DNA from: Owenia fusiformis
Lineage: Eukaryota > Annelida > Polychaeta > Sabellida > Oweniidae
Assembly (NCBI GenBank): GCA_903813345.2
Contig: CAIIXF020000008.1
Coordinates: 22,738,822-22,802,821, forward strand
DNA length: 64,000 nt
Direction: 5' to 3'
Below are positions 24,911 through 38,092 of this stretch, piece by piece. Each line of letters starts with the position of its first letter. Within the stretch, counting starts at the first letter, position 1. A model generated the notes under the pieces. That model worked only from the letters and a program-made list of their open reading frames with translations. It made no database searches and was not told the DNA's origin. The translations under genes were made by a program, and so were the position numbers.

Positions 24911-27900
24911 TTATAGTTCAAGATTTGTGTAGTATTCATATGCCCTTTGATAGCAGTGCTGCGCTGAATACAGTGGTTTGTACTTAAGCTGTCTCCTTGC
25001 CTTGTCCCCGTTGTAGTAGCACGTTGTACACGCCATCACCAACTCATTCTTGGAAGAAGGCATGCGTATCTTTAATACCGGTGAAATCAGTATAGTGAAC
25101 CACTCAATGATGGACCAGAAGAAATACAAGAACAATAGTGGAATTTCTATGTTTAACAGCTTCACCTTGTGGGCTTCGAGAAAGGGCTTGGCCCACAGGA
25201 AGTTGTTACAGACCGGGCTGTCGTCCGTGATAATATAGGACGTCCCACTGATATTCTCCTCCTTTCGTATTGTGTTTAGCGTACAGACGTGAGCCCAAGC
25301 TACGTTACCAACATACACGCGCTGCATTTTGACTTCTGCTGATCCAAGAATGGGTAATATCCCTACGGATTTGCCTATCTTCATTATGACGGTGATGTAT
25401 TTAGAATCGCCTTCACCGTAAATACCACAGGGGCGCAATGATATTGTCTTCATAGTTTTGCCATTATGAAGTATTGTACCATTAGCAGCTAGGGCTTCAC
25501 GTTCAGCTTTGGATTTCGTTCTTGCGTAGCCATTTAAAATGAGGTCGTCTCTGGTCTGACTCTGGTCGACGTCATCTTCATCTGCTCCTAAGATTGGATC
25601 CCAACTTCTACCCAGTTCTGACGTTCCAGTGTAGATTAGATATTCCACACCTTGTTCAATGCAAGATTCTAAAACATTTGATGTTCCTGAAAATAGAGTT
25701 ATGAGCTACAGATAAATGGACCACTCCAACAGTGAGTTAAATGTGATTGTTCAGAATTTGACTTAGTGTTGGCGCCAAAGACAACAAGGAAGTTAAGTTA
25801 GCAGTGTTTTTGAGAACAAGAACGCGACAAATTACGATCATCGACTTTCTCAATTTCCTAGGTGGCCTTTACTCCAACTCTAATAAGGATGAAGGGTGGG
25901 GTGACAATACGGGTCTTGTCAAATCTCTTTTGTGCATTTTTGCAACTTGCTCAATCTATCTTCAACATTCGGCACTGTATGGATCTAAACATAAACAGAA
26001 GACCCCTTTTGGTTACAAAAACTTCGAAGGTACGAATTTTCTTTTTTCCTTATTTCGCGAGTTGTAATCTCCAAGACATAATACATCTACACGTTTTCGA
26101 ACAAATAGTTCAGAAGACGAAAGCATCATAGATATAATACCTTACTATTATTACATGTATTACCTAAACGGATTAAAGTGTAGATCTCAACCGTTTCTGA
26201 AGTCCGTTTACGTGACCAAAGTGACGTACGTTTATCGATGATTCTATCGTCTTATGAACTATTTGCTTGCAAACGTTTAGATATTCTTAAATATATGATA
26301 CTGAAACATCGTTTGTGATAAAAATGTTGAAATTATGCCTACAACTTCTGAAATAAGGAAAAAAGAAAAATCCTAACTTCGACGTTCCGACATTTTGTAA
26401 CTACTTTGAAAAATGCAGTACCAGTGCAAGTCTAGTGCCAAGTCTCCCCCTCCCCGATGGTAAAGGAGGTTATTAGTTAGAGGTCATGGCTAATTTTTGT
26501 TAGAACAGGGTAAGCCAACATATGTTTACGAAGTTGATACTGTATCTGACGAAATCGATAACGCGATTACTTCGTGATCCGCTATGATTGTTTACATTGG
26601 AAATTTGAAACAATGGCCATAGTATTACACAACGCTTCAAGAGGTTCTTGATATTCTCATCTAAAATCATTGGAAATTTGGCATGAATTCCAACACATTT
26701 TTTCATTTCTTACACCTTGGCCGAATATATTATTTGATGTCAAGCATATAATAAAGCAATATTAAATTCAGAAAAAAGCTAAATGTCTGGATAATTTTGT
26801 AATTGTTACTCATGTCAAATCTGTACTCCCCAATAAAACTAATTTGGAACGGTCTCTAAGTTTGAGTGTTGGACATTTAAGTTAGTTAAATGTCATGTAG
26901 TTTAATATTTTATACCAAAAGAAGCAAAATCAAACTTTATATTACAATAGTTACCGTTTGTCTGCTAAAACACAAATCGTTGCGGTGAAACGATTTTTTA
27001 TGATTATGGTGAAATGTTTATGCAAATATTTCCATAACTTTAGAAAAACAATATTTCACGTATGCCTACCTTTGACATTAATGGAATCCATAACTTCATG
27101 GTCGGGTAAATTCCCCGTGTCAATGATAGATGCGCAATGGATCACTGCGTTTACGCCTGTAAACGCCTCTTGGATTTTCCCTTTGTTCCGTATGTCGCCC
27201 TGGAAGTATTTCAACTCTATCCCTGCCATTTTTCCATCGAAACCTGAAAATTGTTGACAATTACTGAATCTGCACGTACGTCTGGAAAATTACATAGTTG
27301 TACTTTCAGTTGTTATTCCCGAATTATCTATAGATCTGCTTAGAATTAATATGCGGTAATTGTTCAAGAGGAGTTCATTTACCAGCATGATTGATTGGAA
27401 TAATCAACCGCTAGATGAGAAAAAGTTATAATAAAAAGAATTAAGCTAGGTGAAAATGACTTGTTCATAATGCTTCAAATCATGACAGATGCATGTGCAC
27501 TTGTAGCACTGCATTGTCACCATCGTTCACGCAATTGTCAACGTCGGTAAATGTCTAACTTGATCGTAACCTGTTGCAAATTAGTAAAATGAATGGATGT
27601 CTTAGTCTTATGCAAGACACAAATAAGTAATGTGCACGTGGTGCCATATATGATGATATTCTGATACTCATCACATCATTCTGTTTCACTATAATCAATG
27701 CTATTGCGTGTCATAATCAATGCTGTTACGTTACATAAATAATAACGATGTTATATTTTATTCTCACCTAAATTTAAGTCATCTGGTTTTTGTTGGATGT
27801 CGAGGACTCGTATTTCGGCTACGTTTTCGCCTCTCTCTGCCACCAGTTTGACGAGGTGCTTCCCAAGAAATCCGCATCCTCCAGTTACGAGAACAACATC

Positions 27901-27924
27901 CCCCCTGGGCGTCTCATTGAGCAT
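24911..27924 (-). CDS. HSD3B: 3-beta-hydroxysteroid dehydrogenase/isomerase-like SDR, 3 exons
   Basis: Coding exons on the minus strand are 27924-27768, 27243-27070 and 25686-24911. GT/AG sites and phases agree, giving 368 residues, close to the 372-373 of vertebrate HSD3B. Seen: an NAD(P)-binding glycine motif TGGCGFLG (14-21), VIHCASIID, a catalytic Tyr164-x3-Lys168 (YARTK), VYVGNVAWAH, and a hydrophobic segment about 290-315 that may anchor the enzyme in a membrane, followed by YKPLYS. Family members oxidise 3-beta-hydroxy-5-ene steroids and isomerise the double bond at the endoplasmic reticulum or mitochondria. The substrate in an invertebrate is unknown, and related SDR or sterol dehydrogenases are possible. 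The ATG at 27924 is the first after an in-frame stop about 80 bases upstream. No disabling change was seen. Confidence 0.92.
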
Positions 27925-28914
27925 CTCTACAAGTAAATTGTGGACAAGTGTTGGTGAAATAGTTATCTGAACATTTGGTGACTTTCTCTTTTGGTTTGAG
28001 GGTTCTCATTTTAGGCATCTATTTACAATATTAGAGTTATAAGCCAGGGGTAGACCATTGTATCTCGGAGAACTAGGCTTTTCCCGGAACAGATGCACCC
28101 TGAGTCACAACCGAAACATGCTTAGGCCTTATATTAATGTTCTCATTCGAACCAAAGACAGAAATCTTTTGATGCAATATTCAGCGCTGGCAGGGATATT
28201 TTTCCTGAAAATGTAATCTAAATGATCATATGATGGACCCCTTATGTTCTAGGAATAGGCTTGGTACGGAGAGGAATTGGCCCTTTTGGAAACACATCCA
28301 AAAAACTAGTTTCTACCACTCCTATTCCATCAATCAGTAAGCGATATTTGAAAAGTCATAATATGTTATCCTGATTTGATCGGATAGCAATACACTTTTA
28401 TCTTGCTAACATTTTTACATCATTATCATTTTACCAATAAGATTTCTCGAACAACACTTTTACAAGAGTTTATATACACTCTGTACTTTGAACCGAATCA
28501 CATTATCTCTCAGAGACGACGGACTCTAGTAAGCTGGAAATGTTTAATTAGAGGAGATCTGTGCTGCAGTGTCGAGAGGAATTCACTACTTTCAAACTTA
28601 CTAAGGGTAGTAATATGTGTAAGCAGGTTGTATTGAAGTTCTAAAATGATTATTGCTTGTTTTGACAAAATGACATGTTATTTTCGTTACACCTTTTGAT
28701 GTTGCAAATTCCAATTTTTAAATTGTTGACCAAATTGTTTTATTTGGGGAAACTGCGTCACTCGTATCCGATGTTTACATAGATTCGTCCTTACTTTTAC
28801 CGTCTGCAAACGCAAACTAAGTACAGTATGTATACTACATGCAAAGAAAGTGAAAGTAAACAAAACTTCGTATGTTAGAAATGATTCGCCCAAAGTTTAA
28901 TAAATAAAAATCAC
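27925..28914. other. 5' flank of the HSD3B-like gene
   Basis: This holds the presumed 5' UTR and promoter; no TATA box or known operator stands out. Short open frames lack family resemblance. Confidence 0.4.
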
Positions 28915-29179
28915 ACTTATATAAGAAATTAGTGAGACACGATTAAAATAGTACTACATATATAAGCAATTATTGAGACACGATTAAAATAGAACAATAT
29001 ATATACGAAATTATGGCACCGAAATTATTGAGACACGATTAAAATAGTACTATATATATAAGCAATTATTGTGACACGATTACAATTGAACAATATATAT
29101 AAGAAAATATTGAGACACGATTCAAATAGTACTACATATATAAGCAATTATTGTGACATAATCAAAATAGAGCAATATA
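28915..29179. repeat. minisatellite, left block (~40-bp unit GACACGATTAAAATAG)
   Basis: The unit AATTATTGAGACACGATTAA plus AATAGTACTATATATATAAG alternates TGAGACACG with TGTGACACG. The array continues beyond the inserted MITE at 30233. Confidence 0.9.
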
Positions 29180-30232
29180 CAAGGGGCGATCCATATATTC
29201 TGATAAAAATGCTCTCATTTTGTGATTTTTTCACATATCCCTTTCATTTTTTCAGAACAACTAGATTATGTCATTACACATATGATGCTAAAATATTTTA
29301 GCTGTATCTTAAATTAATTTTGAAATAAGGTTGCCATGGTAACCTGTATTTAGGGTAGGCAGGTCAGTTAAATTATAACGTCTAAAATAGATAAATATGT
29401 TAATTTAATCATTCCTCGGTACCTATTTTAAGCAGATCAAACGCATCTTCCAGTCATTGTCAACTATTCATTTATCTGTTCCATACCCCTGTTGCCCTTG
29501 TTTGATAATTTATACAGTGGGATAGCTATCTCTTCATAAGTAACATCTCAATTTATCGTAGTGTTATTCTCTGTCCGCAAGCTCTTCTTGCAATCAGATT
29601 GCGGATGATCTTCAACACTGACCATGCTTTCCTCTTTACAATACTACCTATGTATTCTTTATGCAGATATAACACCTTGCCCATGCACTTTATGAGTCCA
29701 TGTATGTCTCTGACAGCGTCCTCTTACTTATTCTTGAAAGAAAATCAAATCTAATGGTATTCCTTAATGTATCCGTTAATGTGACACTCTGCATCAGCCA
29801 CATTAACCTAATCTGACAATTTGATTTTTGGTGTGTCTCATAACATGTAATGTCAATTGGCCCATTCTGTCCTACAATGCTATTGTGATTTGTTGTGATG
29901 TTATAGTGAGCACATATAAACATTTGTTTAGCAACAAACAACGAGTAACAATACCAAACTTTTTTAGAAAAAATGCATGATTTCCGCATGCTTTAAAATA
30001 ATTGAAATAACAAGTTATTTTGATATTTATATGTTATAATTAAATTGACCTGCCTACCCTTAATACAGGTTACCATGGCAGCCTTATCTCATTGATAATT
30101 TAAGATATAGCTATAATATTTTAGCATTGTATGTGTAATTACATAATCTACATTTTCTGAAAAAATGAGAGGGATATGTGAAAAAATCACAAAATGAGAG
30201 CATTTTTATCAGAATATATGGATCGCCCCTTG
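29180..30232. mobile_element. 1053-bp MITE with ~190-bp inverted ends (CAAGGGGCGATCC)
   Basis: CAAGGGGCGATCCATATATT at the left and its inverted form at the right bound the element; similarity extends about 190 bp inward to TACCATGG.AACCTGTAT and GGGTAGGCAGGTC. The flanks show TATA on both sides, compatible with a TA or TATA duplication. It is inserted inside the minisatellite. The middle has no recognisable transposase. Confidence 0.85.
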
Positions 30233-31400
30233 TATAAAGAAATTATTGAGACACGATTAAAATAGAACTATATATATTAGCAATTATTGTGACACAATTA
30301 GAATAGAACAATATATAGATAAGAAATTATTGAGACACGATTAAAATAGTACTATATATATAAGGAATTATCGTGACACAATTAGAATAGAACAATATAT
30401 ATAAGAAATTATTGAGACACGATTAAAATAGTACTATATATATAATAAGCAATTATTGTGACGACGATTAGAATAGAACAATACATCTAAGAAATTATTG
30501 TTAATTTAAATTTAAACAGTGTTAAAATAGAACAATATATATAAAACATTATTGTGACACGATTAAAATCGCACTACCTATATATATATAAGATATTATC
30601 TAAAATAGTACAATTTATATAAGATAATATTGTGACACGATTAAAATTGTACAATATATGTAAGAAATTATTGAGACACGATTAAAATTGTACAATATAT
30701 ATAAGAAATTATTGTGACATGCTTAAAATAGTACTATAAATATAAGATATTATTGTGACACGATTAAAATTGTATAAAAAATATATGAGAAATTATTGAG
30801 ACACGATTAAAATTGTACAAGTTATATAAGAAATTATTGTGACATGCTTAAAATAGTACTATAAATATAAGATATTATTGAGACACAATTAAAATAGAAC
30901 TATATATATAAGCAATTATTGTGACACGATTAGAATATAACAATATACATAAGAAATTATTGAGACACAAAAATAGTACTATATATAAAAGCAATTATTG
31001 TGACACGATTAGAATAGAACAATATATATAAGAAATTATTATATATAAGATATTGTTTAAAATAGTACAATTTATATAAGAAATAATTATTGTGACACGA
31101 TTAAAATAGGACAATACATATAAGAAATTATTGTTAATTTCAATTTTAACAGTGTTAAAATAGAACAATATATATAAAACATTGTTGTGACACGATTAAA
31201 ATAGTACCATATATATAAGATATTGTTTAAAATAGTACAATTTATATAAGATAATATTTTGACATGATTAAAATAGTACAAAATTAATAAGAAATTATTG
31301 TGACATGCTTAAAACAGTACTATAAATATAAGATTATTGTGACATGATTCAAAGAGTACAATATATAATAAATTATTGTGGCACGATTAAAATAGTACTG
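30233..31400. repeat. minisatellite, right block
   Basis: About 25-30 diverged units of the same 40-bp motif. A sub-variant carries GACATGCTTAAAATAGTAC, and a longer piece with TTAATTT.AATTTAAACAGTG appears twice (near 30500 and 31130), showing higher-order duplication. Confidence 0.9.
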
Positions 31401-31832
31401 TATACCGAAACCCTTGCCCAGAAGCATTATTATTATTACAAAGAACGCTTGTAAATGTTGCTTGGATTGTGTGAATAATATTACAGTATTATATTATTTT
31501 AAAACAAGGCATTAACATGCAAAATGTCACCACCTGCCATTTGTTACTGACACCGACCGCCGAATGCCATTTGTTACTGACGCCAACTGCCAAACACCAC
31601 CAACAAAAGAATTCGGAGACTATAACATGTCACCCAGCAATTAATGAACGATAGTTCCTGAATAATCGAAACTGCTTGATCTTCCTTTCCAAAGAATTTG
31701 ATCGATACAAATATTGATAATTGTCTTCAACAAGGTATTGTTTTTGGTCCATCCCATACACAACTTTTGGTGAGGAATAAATATGTGTAGAATGTTTCTT
31801 CAAGATACATCTCAACAGCTCTCGGACTTGTA

Positions 31833-32884
31833 CCAGGTCGTTCAATAAGTTCATGCAAAATCATTCTCATTTTTTTGTTTTTCTATGTTTCTCCTGGAAA
31901 CTTTCACAAAACATAGAAAAAATATCTACACATTAAAAAAACAAAAAATTAAATTACTTTGTTCTGCTTGATCAAAAGTTATGGTTGCTATGGTAACCTG
32001 TGTTTTGGTCACGCGGGGCAATTTATGACACGAAAAAAAGTTCAATTTTAATTAAACTCTTGTGAATTATAAGTTGCACATGTACAACACTATAAAACAT
32101 TGTCTTTTCAAATTGGAGGTTCCTACCAAACATGTCACTTCATTGAATGGCCAAAATATTCCCCTTTATACTGGATGCATACATGTAGTACCTGGTGCTT
32201 CACCCATTCTTCATATTGAGCCATAAAATAACAAGGGAATTTAGCGTGCAAGGCACTCTGGGCAGCTGCAGTGAGCTCTGTCATGCCAGCATACCAAACA
32301 CCCCTCAGTTCATCTTTCATCCTATTGAACACCCAAAGTCCAATACAGCCTCATTGGGGAGTATGCAACCTGGTCTAAAACTCCCATTTGCAGGGTATCC
32401 CGGATAGTATCCCGAACCATATTTGCTCGATGGCATGGGACATTGTCTTGGTGAAATTATTTGAAGACGGGGGTAATTTTAGGCCGTTTCTTTTGTAAAG
32501 CTCGCTCCGGGCGGAACTCGCTTAAGGTTGCGTTTAAGAAATAAACTATGATGATATTACAATACAAATGTAATTGCAACCCGATTGCTAGTTGCTACCA
32601 ATGCAACAATAGCTGTTTTATTCAAAATGAAAGAATAATGTTCTTGCATAATAACTTTCTCCAAACTTTAGACTTGGGATTCGCAAACAGAAAAATATTG
32701 CCCCGTGTGACCAAAACACAGGTTGCCATAGCAACCATAACTTTTGACCAATCAATATAAAGTAATTTATATTTTGATATTTAATGAGTATACATTTTTT
32801 CTATGTTGTGTGAAAGTTTCAAGGAAAAACATTGAAAAATAAAAAAATTAGAATGTTTTTGCATGAACTTATTGAACGACCTGG
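31833..32884 (-). mobile_element. mariner-type element, 1052 bp, TA flanked, decayed
   Basis: CCAGGTCGTTCAATAAGTTC at both ends (inverted) is flanked by TA at 31831-31832 and 32885-32886. Inverted similarity runs about 180 bp, including GGTTGC.ATGG.AACC. The inside holds a broken transposase on the minus strand (separate entry). At 1.05 kb with long inverted ends, it is an internally deleted relic. Confidence 0.85.
32135..32455 (-). pseudogene. mariner transposase C-terminal remnant
   Basis: On the minus strand FHQDNVPCHRANMVRDTI matches the second catalytic-Asp region of mariner transposases (QDNAPCH type). After a frameshift near 32330, VFNRMKDELRG and later CIQYKGEYF match the FP.LK..LRG and CI...GEYFE landmarks. 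The N-terminal half, including the DNA-binding domain and the first Asp, is not recognisable. It is not functional. Confidence 0.75.
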
Positions 32885-32886
32885 TA

Positions 32887-34190
32887 TAATCAATTATGCC
32901 ATCTAAATACATCTTGATTCCCTACTGTTTCCAGTCGCCTCGTGTTTCGATCAATTAATCGATGAATGATCAAAATTCACACCTCTAACTTATTTATATA
33001 ATAGGTTTGCTGAGTCGGAAAAGAGCTGAAATTGGCCATTCGACAAATTAAGTGCTCACTTTAGGCTACTTGTACAGTAGTCGAATATGATCATAGACAG
33101 TAAAGTTCAGGCGTTGTCTTCCAAAGCTAATCAGTATTTTCTACAATACCTCACCATTGTAAAAATACGAGGAGAAAGATGCCCCATGATATTGAAGTTT
33201 TGAATGTGCTTTTTAAAAAGCATTTGGTGGAAATCTTAGGTTGCTCCAAAACAAGGGTCGATCACCATTCAATGTCTAATTGTGAAGCAAAGAAATGCTT
33301 TCAGCTGAGCTAAATTATCAAGCTACCAGTCCCATTAGGCTACTTTTTGGGATACCTAATACTTCAAGACTCCGGACACACCTTATCTCCTTTATAACTA
33401 AACTGTTGCTGGGGGTCCAGGGTCTTGGGGCAAGACTATGGAATAACCTGTATTTTGATAATTTTCAGTTTCTATCTGTTTTTGAGGCTGATGCTGATTA
33501 CCAACTGACTCGACAATACCAGTGTGAATTATATTCCTTCAGGCATATGAAGTACATTTTTCTCATGTGGAGCACGACAATTTTATATTAGCTGTCACAG
33601 TAAAAAGGTGTACGCAGCTGGTTTTCTGATTCAAGTGAATGGATAATACACGTAAATTACAATCAATTATAATTACAATCAATTATATAAGAGGGATAAT
33701 TATATAAAAAGCAGAGATCAAAATATTTCTACATGGGAGTTCGTTAAAACTCATACATTAATATAGGAAAAATGAGTTACCATAGGAACATACAGGGGTG
33801 TAAAAATCGATAAATGTCCTTGACAACATGGCTTCGTTGATGACACATACGGAAAATAACTTAGGCCTGCACAAATTAAATGTCTATTCAGTGGCCTAGT
33901 TCATGCAGCTAGTGAACCAACGTTCTTAAAATTGTTTGGTGGTTTCTTTTATTTTGACATGCCATGTTAAAATTGTGTATCAAAATAAAAAATAAAACCC
34001 TGGGTATCTGTTTATTTTCCTACAATTTTCGCTAAAATGTTGTACATGCCTGAGTCTGCCGATGTACGCGACTTGCAAGACATCCTTACCAAAAGTTTAA
34101 TAATTTAGTGTGCTATTTGGAGAGGGAGTTCCAAATTTCATAATACAATGCCCAATTTATTCCATAAATTTAATTCTTAATTCATTAACT
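32887..34190. other. intergenic; possible LINE relic near 33.3 kb
   Basis: At 33295-33591 (plus strand) an open frame contains GLGARLWNNL, faintly like the G-x-x-x-W-N-x-L end of LINE reverse-transcriptase proteins. Evidence is weak. The rest is AT-rich spacer with ATTACAATCAATTAT duplicated near 33660. Confidence 0.3.
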
Positions 34191-34325
34191 ATATAAAAAA
34201 TAGTGTAAATAATCTACCAATATTTTACATTCCATAGTCTTTGGTTGTTCTACCTTGTACTGTACAAGTACATAAAGCCTATGGAATGTAAAATATTGGT
34301 AGATTATTTATACTATTTTTTATAT
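34191..34325. repeat. near-perfect 47-bp stem hairpin
   Basis: Arms 34191-34237 and 34279-34325 are complementary with one mismatch; the intervening 41 bases can add a short CTTT/AAAG pairing. It could be a miniature foldback element or a small-RNA precursor. No target duplication was seen. Confidence 0.8.
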
Positions 34326-34792
34326 CGATCAGCAGGTGGGATAGTGAAATGTTGCTTGTTAACAAAAGGTTCTTCTTATAATTTATCACGTGTTTGGGGA
34401 ATGATTTAAAGCAATTCGTTTTTCACAAATACACTTCCGATTTCAAATCAAGCACACACTTAGTCATCATAACTAGCTCAGTTTCTTGAATTTGGTTTGT
34501 AGTATTTATTATTTAACAATACAACTTTGATTAGCAATTCGACGATTAGATATTCAGACACGAAATTGATTTCATCTGTATACAATATACTATATACAGT
34601 ATATATCGGTTGTTCCAAAATAGCGAGACACTTTTTGACAAGTATTTTCTCAGCAATAGATAGGCCGAATTCTTTAAAAGTTTTTATTGAGGGACTATCG
34701 GATGTCATTAGCAAGTGCTATATGAGAGATCTATATGTTACCCCTCTCATTATTAATTTTTAATGTACTAAGTCATGTATTTTGATTTACAG

Positions 34793-35235
34793 GGGGAATT
34801 ACTCAGATGCGAGTAGGTAGTTACCAGTTTCGCCACCAGGTGGCTGATTCGGGGGAATTAACATGGCAGGGTATTACAAAATTTGCTTAAACTTGAATAT
34901 GCGTCAGTTTTGGTGGTTCACTTTTCATATTACCTTTATGTATCTGAAAGTTATACAAATTAAAATATGTCCAGTAAAAGAAAATATTATCTACCCATCA
35001 CAAGAAAAGATATTTCACTTTTTGTGGTTTTACTACATAGGGTCTATGGGGAATCTCCCCGACCTAGAAGTCACATTTTCAAAGAAAATTAAATTTTTAA
35101 AGTTGATAAACTCCTTTCAAAACCACATTTCTAAATGTAATTTTACATGTAGATTCCAAATATGACATCAGTTTGACTGAATTGTGAATTTTTAATGACG
35201 TAAATCAAGATTATTTCTACTCGCATCTGGGATAA
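34793..35235 (+). repeat. dispersed ~430-bp repeat, copy A
   Basis: Landmarks are ATGCGAGTAGGT.GTTACCAG, CACCA.GTGGCT, TCTACCCATCACAAGAAAAG and GACCTAGAAGTCACATTTTC. The second copy, same orientation, is at 36462-36885. An open frame through it is interrupted in the other copy, so it is unlikely to be coding. Confidence 0.8.
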
Positions 35236-36461
35236 TAGTATTGTCAAATTAAAAACAGCATGTAAAATACTGTATCCAATATGAACGGAAAAGTCACCCA
35301 AGTATTTTCTCAGCAATAGATCGGCTGAGTTCTTAGAATTTTTTTTTGATTATCAAATTAAAAAGCAGCATGCAAAAAATATCCAATATCAACTGAAAAA
35401 GTCTCCTATTTCAGTGTGATAGAAGCCGTTTTTTCAAGCCGAAATGCTTTTAGTGTATTTCTCCCAATGATATCGTCTCCCATGACATGATTATGTATGT
35501 TTCAGTTTAATTACTCCAATTACTCTTGCCCTTAATTTCTTTACGATTCATCTTCCACCCCCATCCTTTCACCCTGGGCCAGACAATAATTTACAGAGAA
35601 CATTGAAAGATCTGACACATAGACAAACTAAAACTAATTGACAGGTACCATCACCTGATAGCACAAACGCTATGAAGGTTTCATTGCGCAGCTCTGACAT
35701 TGTTTTTACATGCATTTTTGAATTTGTCATTACTCACTTTATCGATCTCTTTCATATTTTGTACCACGTTTTACCCTGAGGCTACTTTATAAAAAGGAGG
35801 AGGAAAAGTATTGCAACAGATTTCGGACAGTCATATGTCATCCTTGCTGCAAGGGTATTTTACAAGTATATATTATTTAGGCATAAATGAAGTCCTTTGA
35901 AGAAGGATGGTCATATGTTGGATTTGGCTATTTTCTGAGGATTTAAACAGGTGCATGTGTTAAACCAATGCATTACCTCCAGGAAGAGCACTCCTAGAAA
36001 TGATAAAATAATTTCGACTTCGAGACAGGGAAGATGCAAACAACCCACCCACATGTTTTTCTAATATGTTTTCCTGATTTTCAACTCCTTCCACCCCTGC
36101 TTTTTTTAATTTTTCTTGCATCAATATTTTGTGTTTTAACACACAGTTAACCTCTTTAAAGGGGTTAAAAGGATATCCATTATGGGTGACCAAAATTAGC
36201 TGAAAGTAATGGATCGCATGAGTTTTCCCTATGGAAAATTAACATGGGAAATATTGTTTTCCACTTAATCTAAAAGGAATCACTTCTCTCGAAGGTCACA
36301 TCACAGTAAAGTATTTTTCAAGTACACCTGCACTGAAATGTTTTCTTTGGAACAACATCCTCCTTAGACTTCCAAGGTGGTTATAACAAACAGGTAAAGT
36401 TGGACCGACTGAAACCTTGAGAACCAAGAAGGACCAACTGTGAGGAAAAGGTTTTCGTGTC
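35236..36461. other. intergenic between repeat copies
   Basis: A partial repeat, AAGTATTTTCTCAGCAATAG, occurs at 34640 and 35298. A segment at 36174-36290 resembles part of the foldback element at 14985-15090. No gene was recognised. Confidence 0.5.
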
Positions 36462-36885
36462 CCGATAATAACGCAAATGCGAGTAGGTCGTTACCAGTTT
36501 CACCACCAAGTGGCTCGCTCGGGTCAGATAGCATGGCGGGTATAGTAGAAAGTTCCCTTTAACTTAAATAACATCTGTTTTAGTGGTTCAGTTTTCATAT
36601 AGCCCTTGTGTATCGAATAGTTATGCAAATTAAAGTATGTCCAGTAAAACAAAATGTTATATGTCCAATACAAGAAAAGATATTTCACTTTTTGTGATTT
36701 TGCAATATGGGGCCTATGGGGAATCGACCCGAACTAGAAGTCACATTTTCAAAAAAGATTAAATTTTCAAAGTTGATAAACAATTTTCGAAACCATATTT
36801 ATAGATGTATTTTTACATGTAGATTTCAAATATGACATCACTTTTGACTGAATTTTGAATATTTAATGACGTGAATCGAATCTCG
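36462..36885 (+). repeat. dispersed ~430-bp repeat, copy B
   Basis: Direct partner of 34793-35235, with many substitutions but the same block order, ending in GACTGAATTTTGAAT.TTTAA and TGACGT.AATC. Confidence 0.8.
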
Positions 36886-37639
36886 TCTATTCAAAAATTA
36901 TACTACAGATATAGTTCAAAAGTTGGGTGTGATTGTACATTTTGTGATGTATCCATTAATTGCTTAATTTTGCAAAAACATATAATATCTATACGAATAC
37001 ACGATCTTTGACTGAAGACTGTTCATAGATCATGAAATTTGTAATTAACTAGCTATCTCCTGAAAATGTAAAAGTCCACATCAAGTAGAACGATCGCGCG
37101 ATCATATCTTACTTTGTCTGAGAATACACACCACTAGAAGTGTGTACTTGAAGAAAGCACTCAATGACTCTTGATTAAATACGATATAACGATTTCGATA
37201 TATTCATTATTCAATACTGATCTCTCATTATCACTTGAGTTTATTTACTTCGGAGACAACCCTGACATGTATATAAATTCAGGGGCGGGGGCGATTTTTG
37301 GATGTAGATGGATCGTGCGTGGAGCGTGGATCGTGGGGCATATGCCCCAAGAACATTTTTAATTTTACACCCTCTCTGGTGCATTCTGAACATATCTCAG
37401 CACAACATTTCCAATAATAAAAACAAGAAAAATTTGTGTTTTAAGAAAACTAGCTTTACTTTGACTAAATAGCTTTGAATTTTACTAGAACATACATTTT
37501 GCATTATTCTTCAGTATTTACATACTGTATGGGTTCCTGGGAAATTATGAGATCTTCTATGCTTGATGTAGACTAGATAATGACATATTATCATTTCTGT
37601 CATTATTACACTTTGACTTTAATTAGCTCTAGAGCTTAA

Positions 37640-37695
37640 GAAAGAAGACATTCTGAATTTTGAAGCCCTTTGATCGGAGGATGCCAATTCTAGGT
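37640..37695. repeat. dispersed repeat fragment (GATCGGAGGATG)
   Basis: TTTTGAAGCCCTTTGATCGG matches 7553-7590 in ZNRD2 intron 1 almost exactly over about 45 bases. Confidence 0.55.
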
Positions 37696-37934
37696 TCGGT
37701 TTGAAACCTAAAAAGATCTGGGAAAAGGGGGAGGGGCGATCACCTTCCAACGGCAATGTTATATAAACAAGTGATTACGTGTATTTATCGTATGATCTGT
37801 ATTAATAAAGCCTTCTGATTGGTCAGTTCTTGTGCTGTACCAATCTGTATTGCTATTTAGATTGTCCCAATTGATCATCAGTACAGAAAATATTGGTACG
37901 GGGGGGGGCATTCTCAGTAGCAATACAGAGGATC

Positions 37935-38092
37935 AGACGACAAAAACGTTATAGAATGATTTGAAGTGCAATACAGGATACATTCTGCTCTCGATATTCA
38001 GTATTGCCACTCGACTTCGTCTCGTTCCAATCCGGAATTTCTGGAGCAGAATATATCCCGTATTGCCCTTCAAATCATTCAATAACGTATAG
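37935..38092. repeat. ~48-bp stem inverted repeat
   Basis: GTTATAGAATGATTTGAAGT, GCAATACAGGATA and CATTCTGCTC at 37945-37993 recur inverted at 38045-38090 (GAGCAGAATATAT to ATAACGTATAG). A run of Gs lies just upstream. Probably a foldback MITE core. Confidence 0.65.

Noticed and set aside
28915-31400. CRISPR array
   Set aside because: Repeats are contiguous and diverged without unique spacers, and the genome is eukaryotic; it is a minisatellite.
33295-33591. Second LINE reverse-transcriptase end
   Set aside because: Only a GLGARLWNNL-like patch matches; not enough to call, so kept only as a note.
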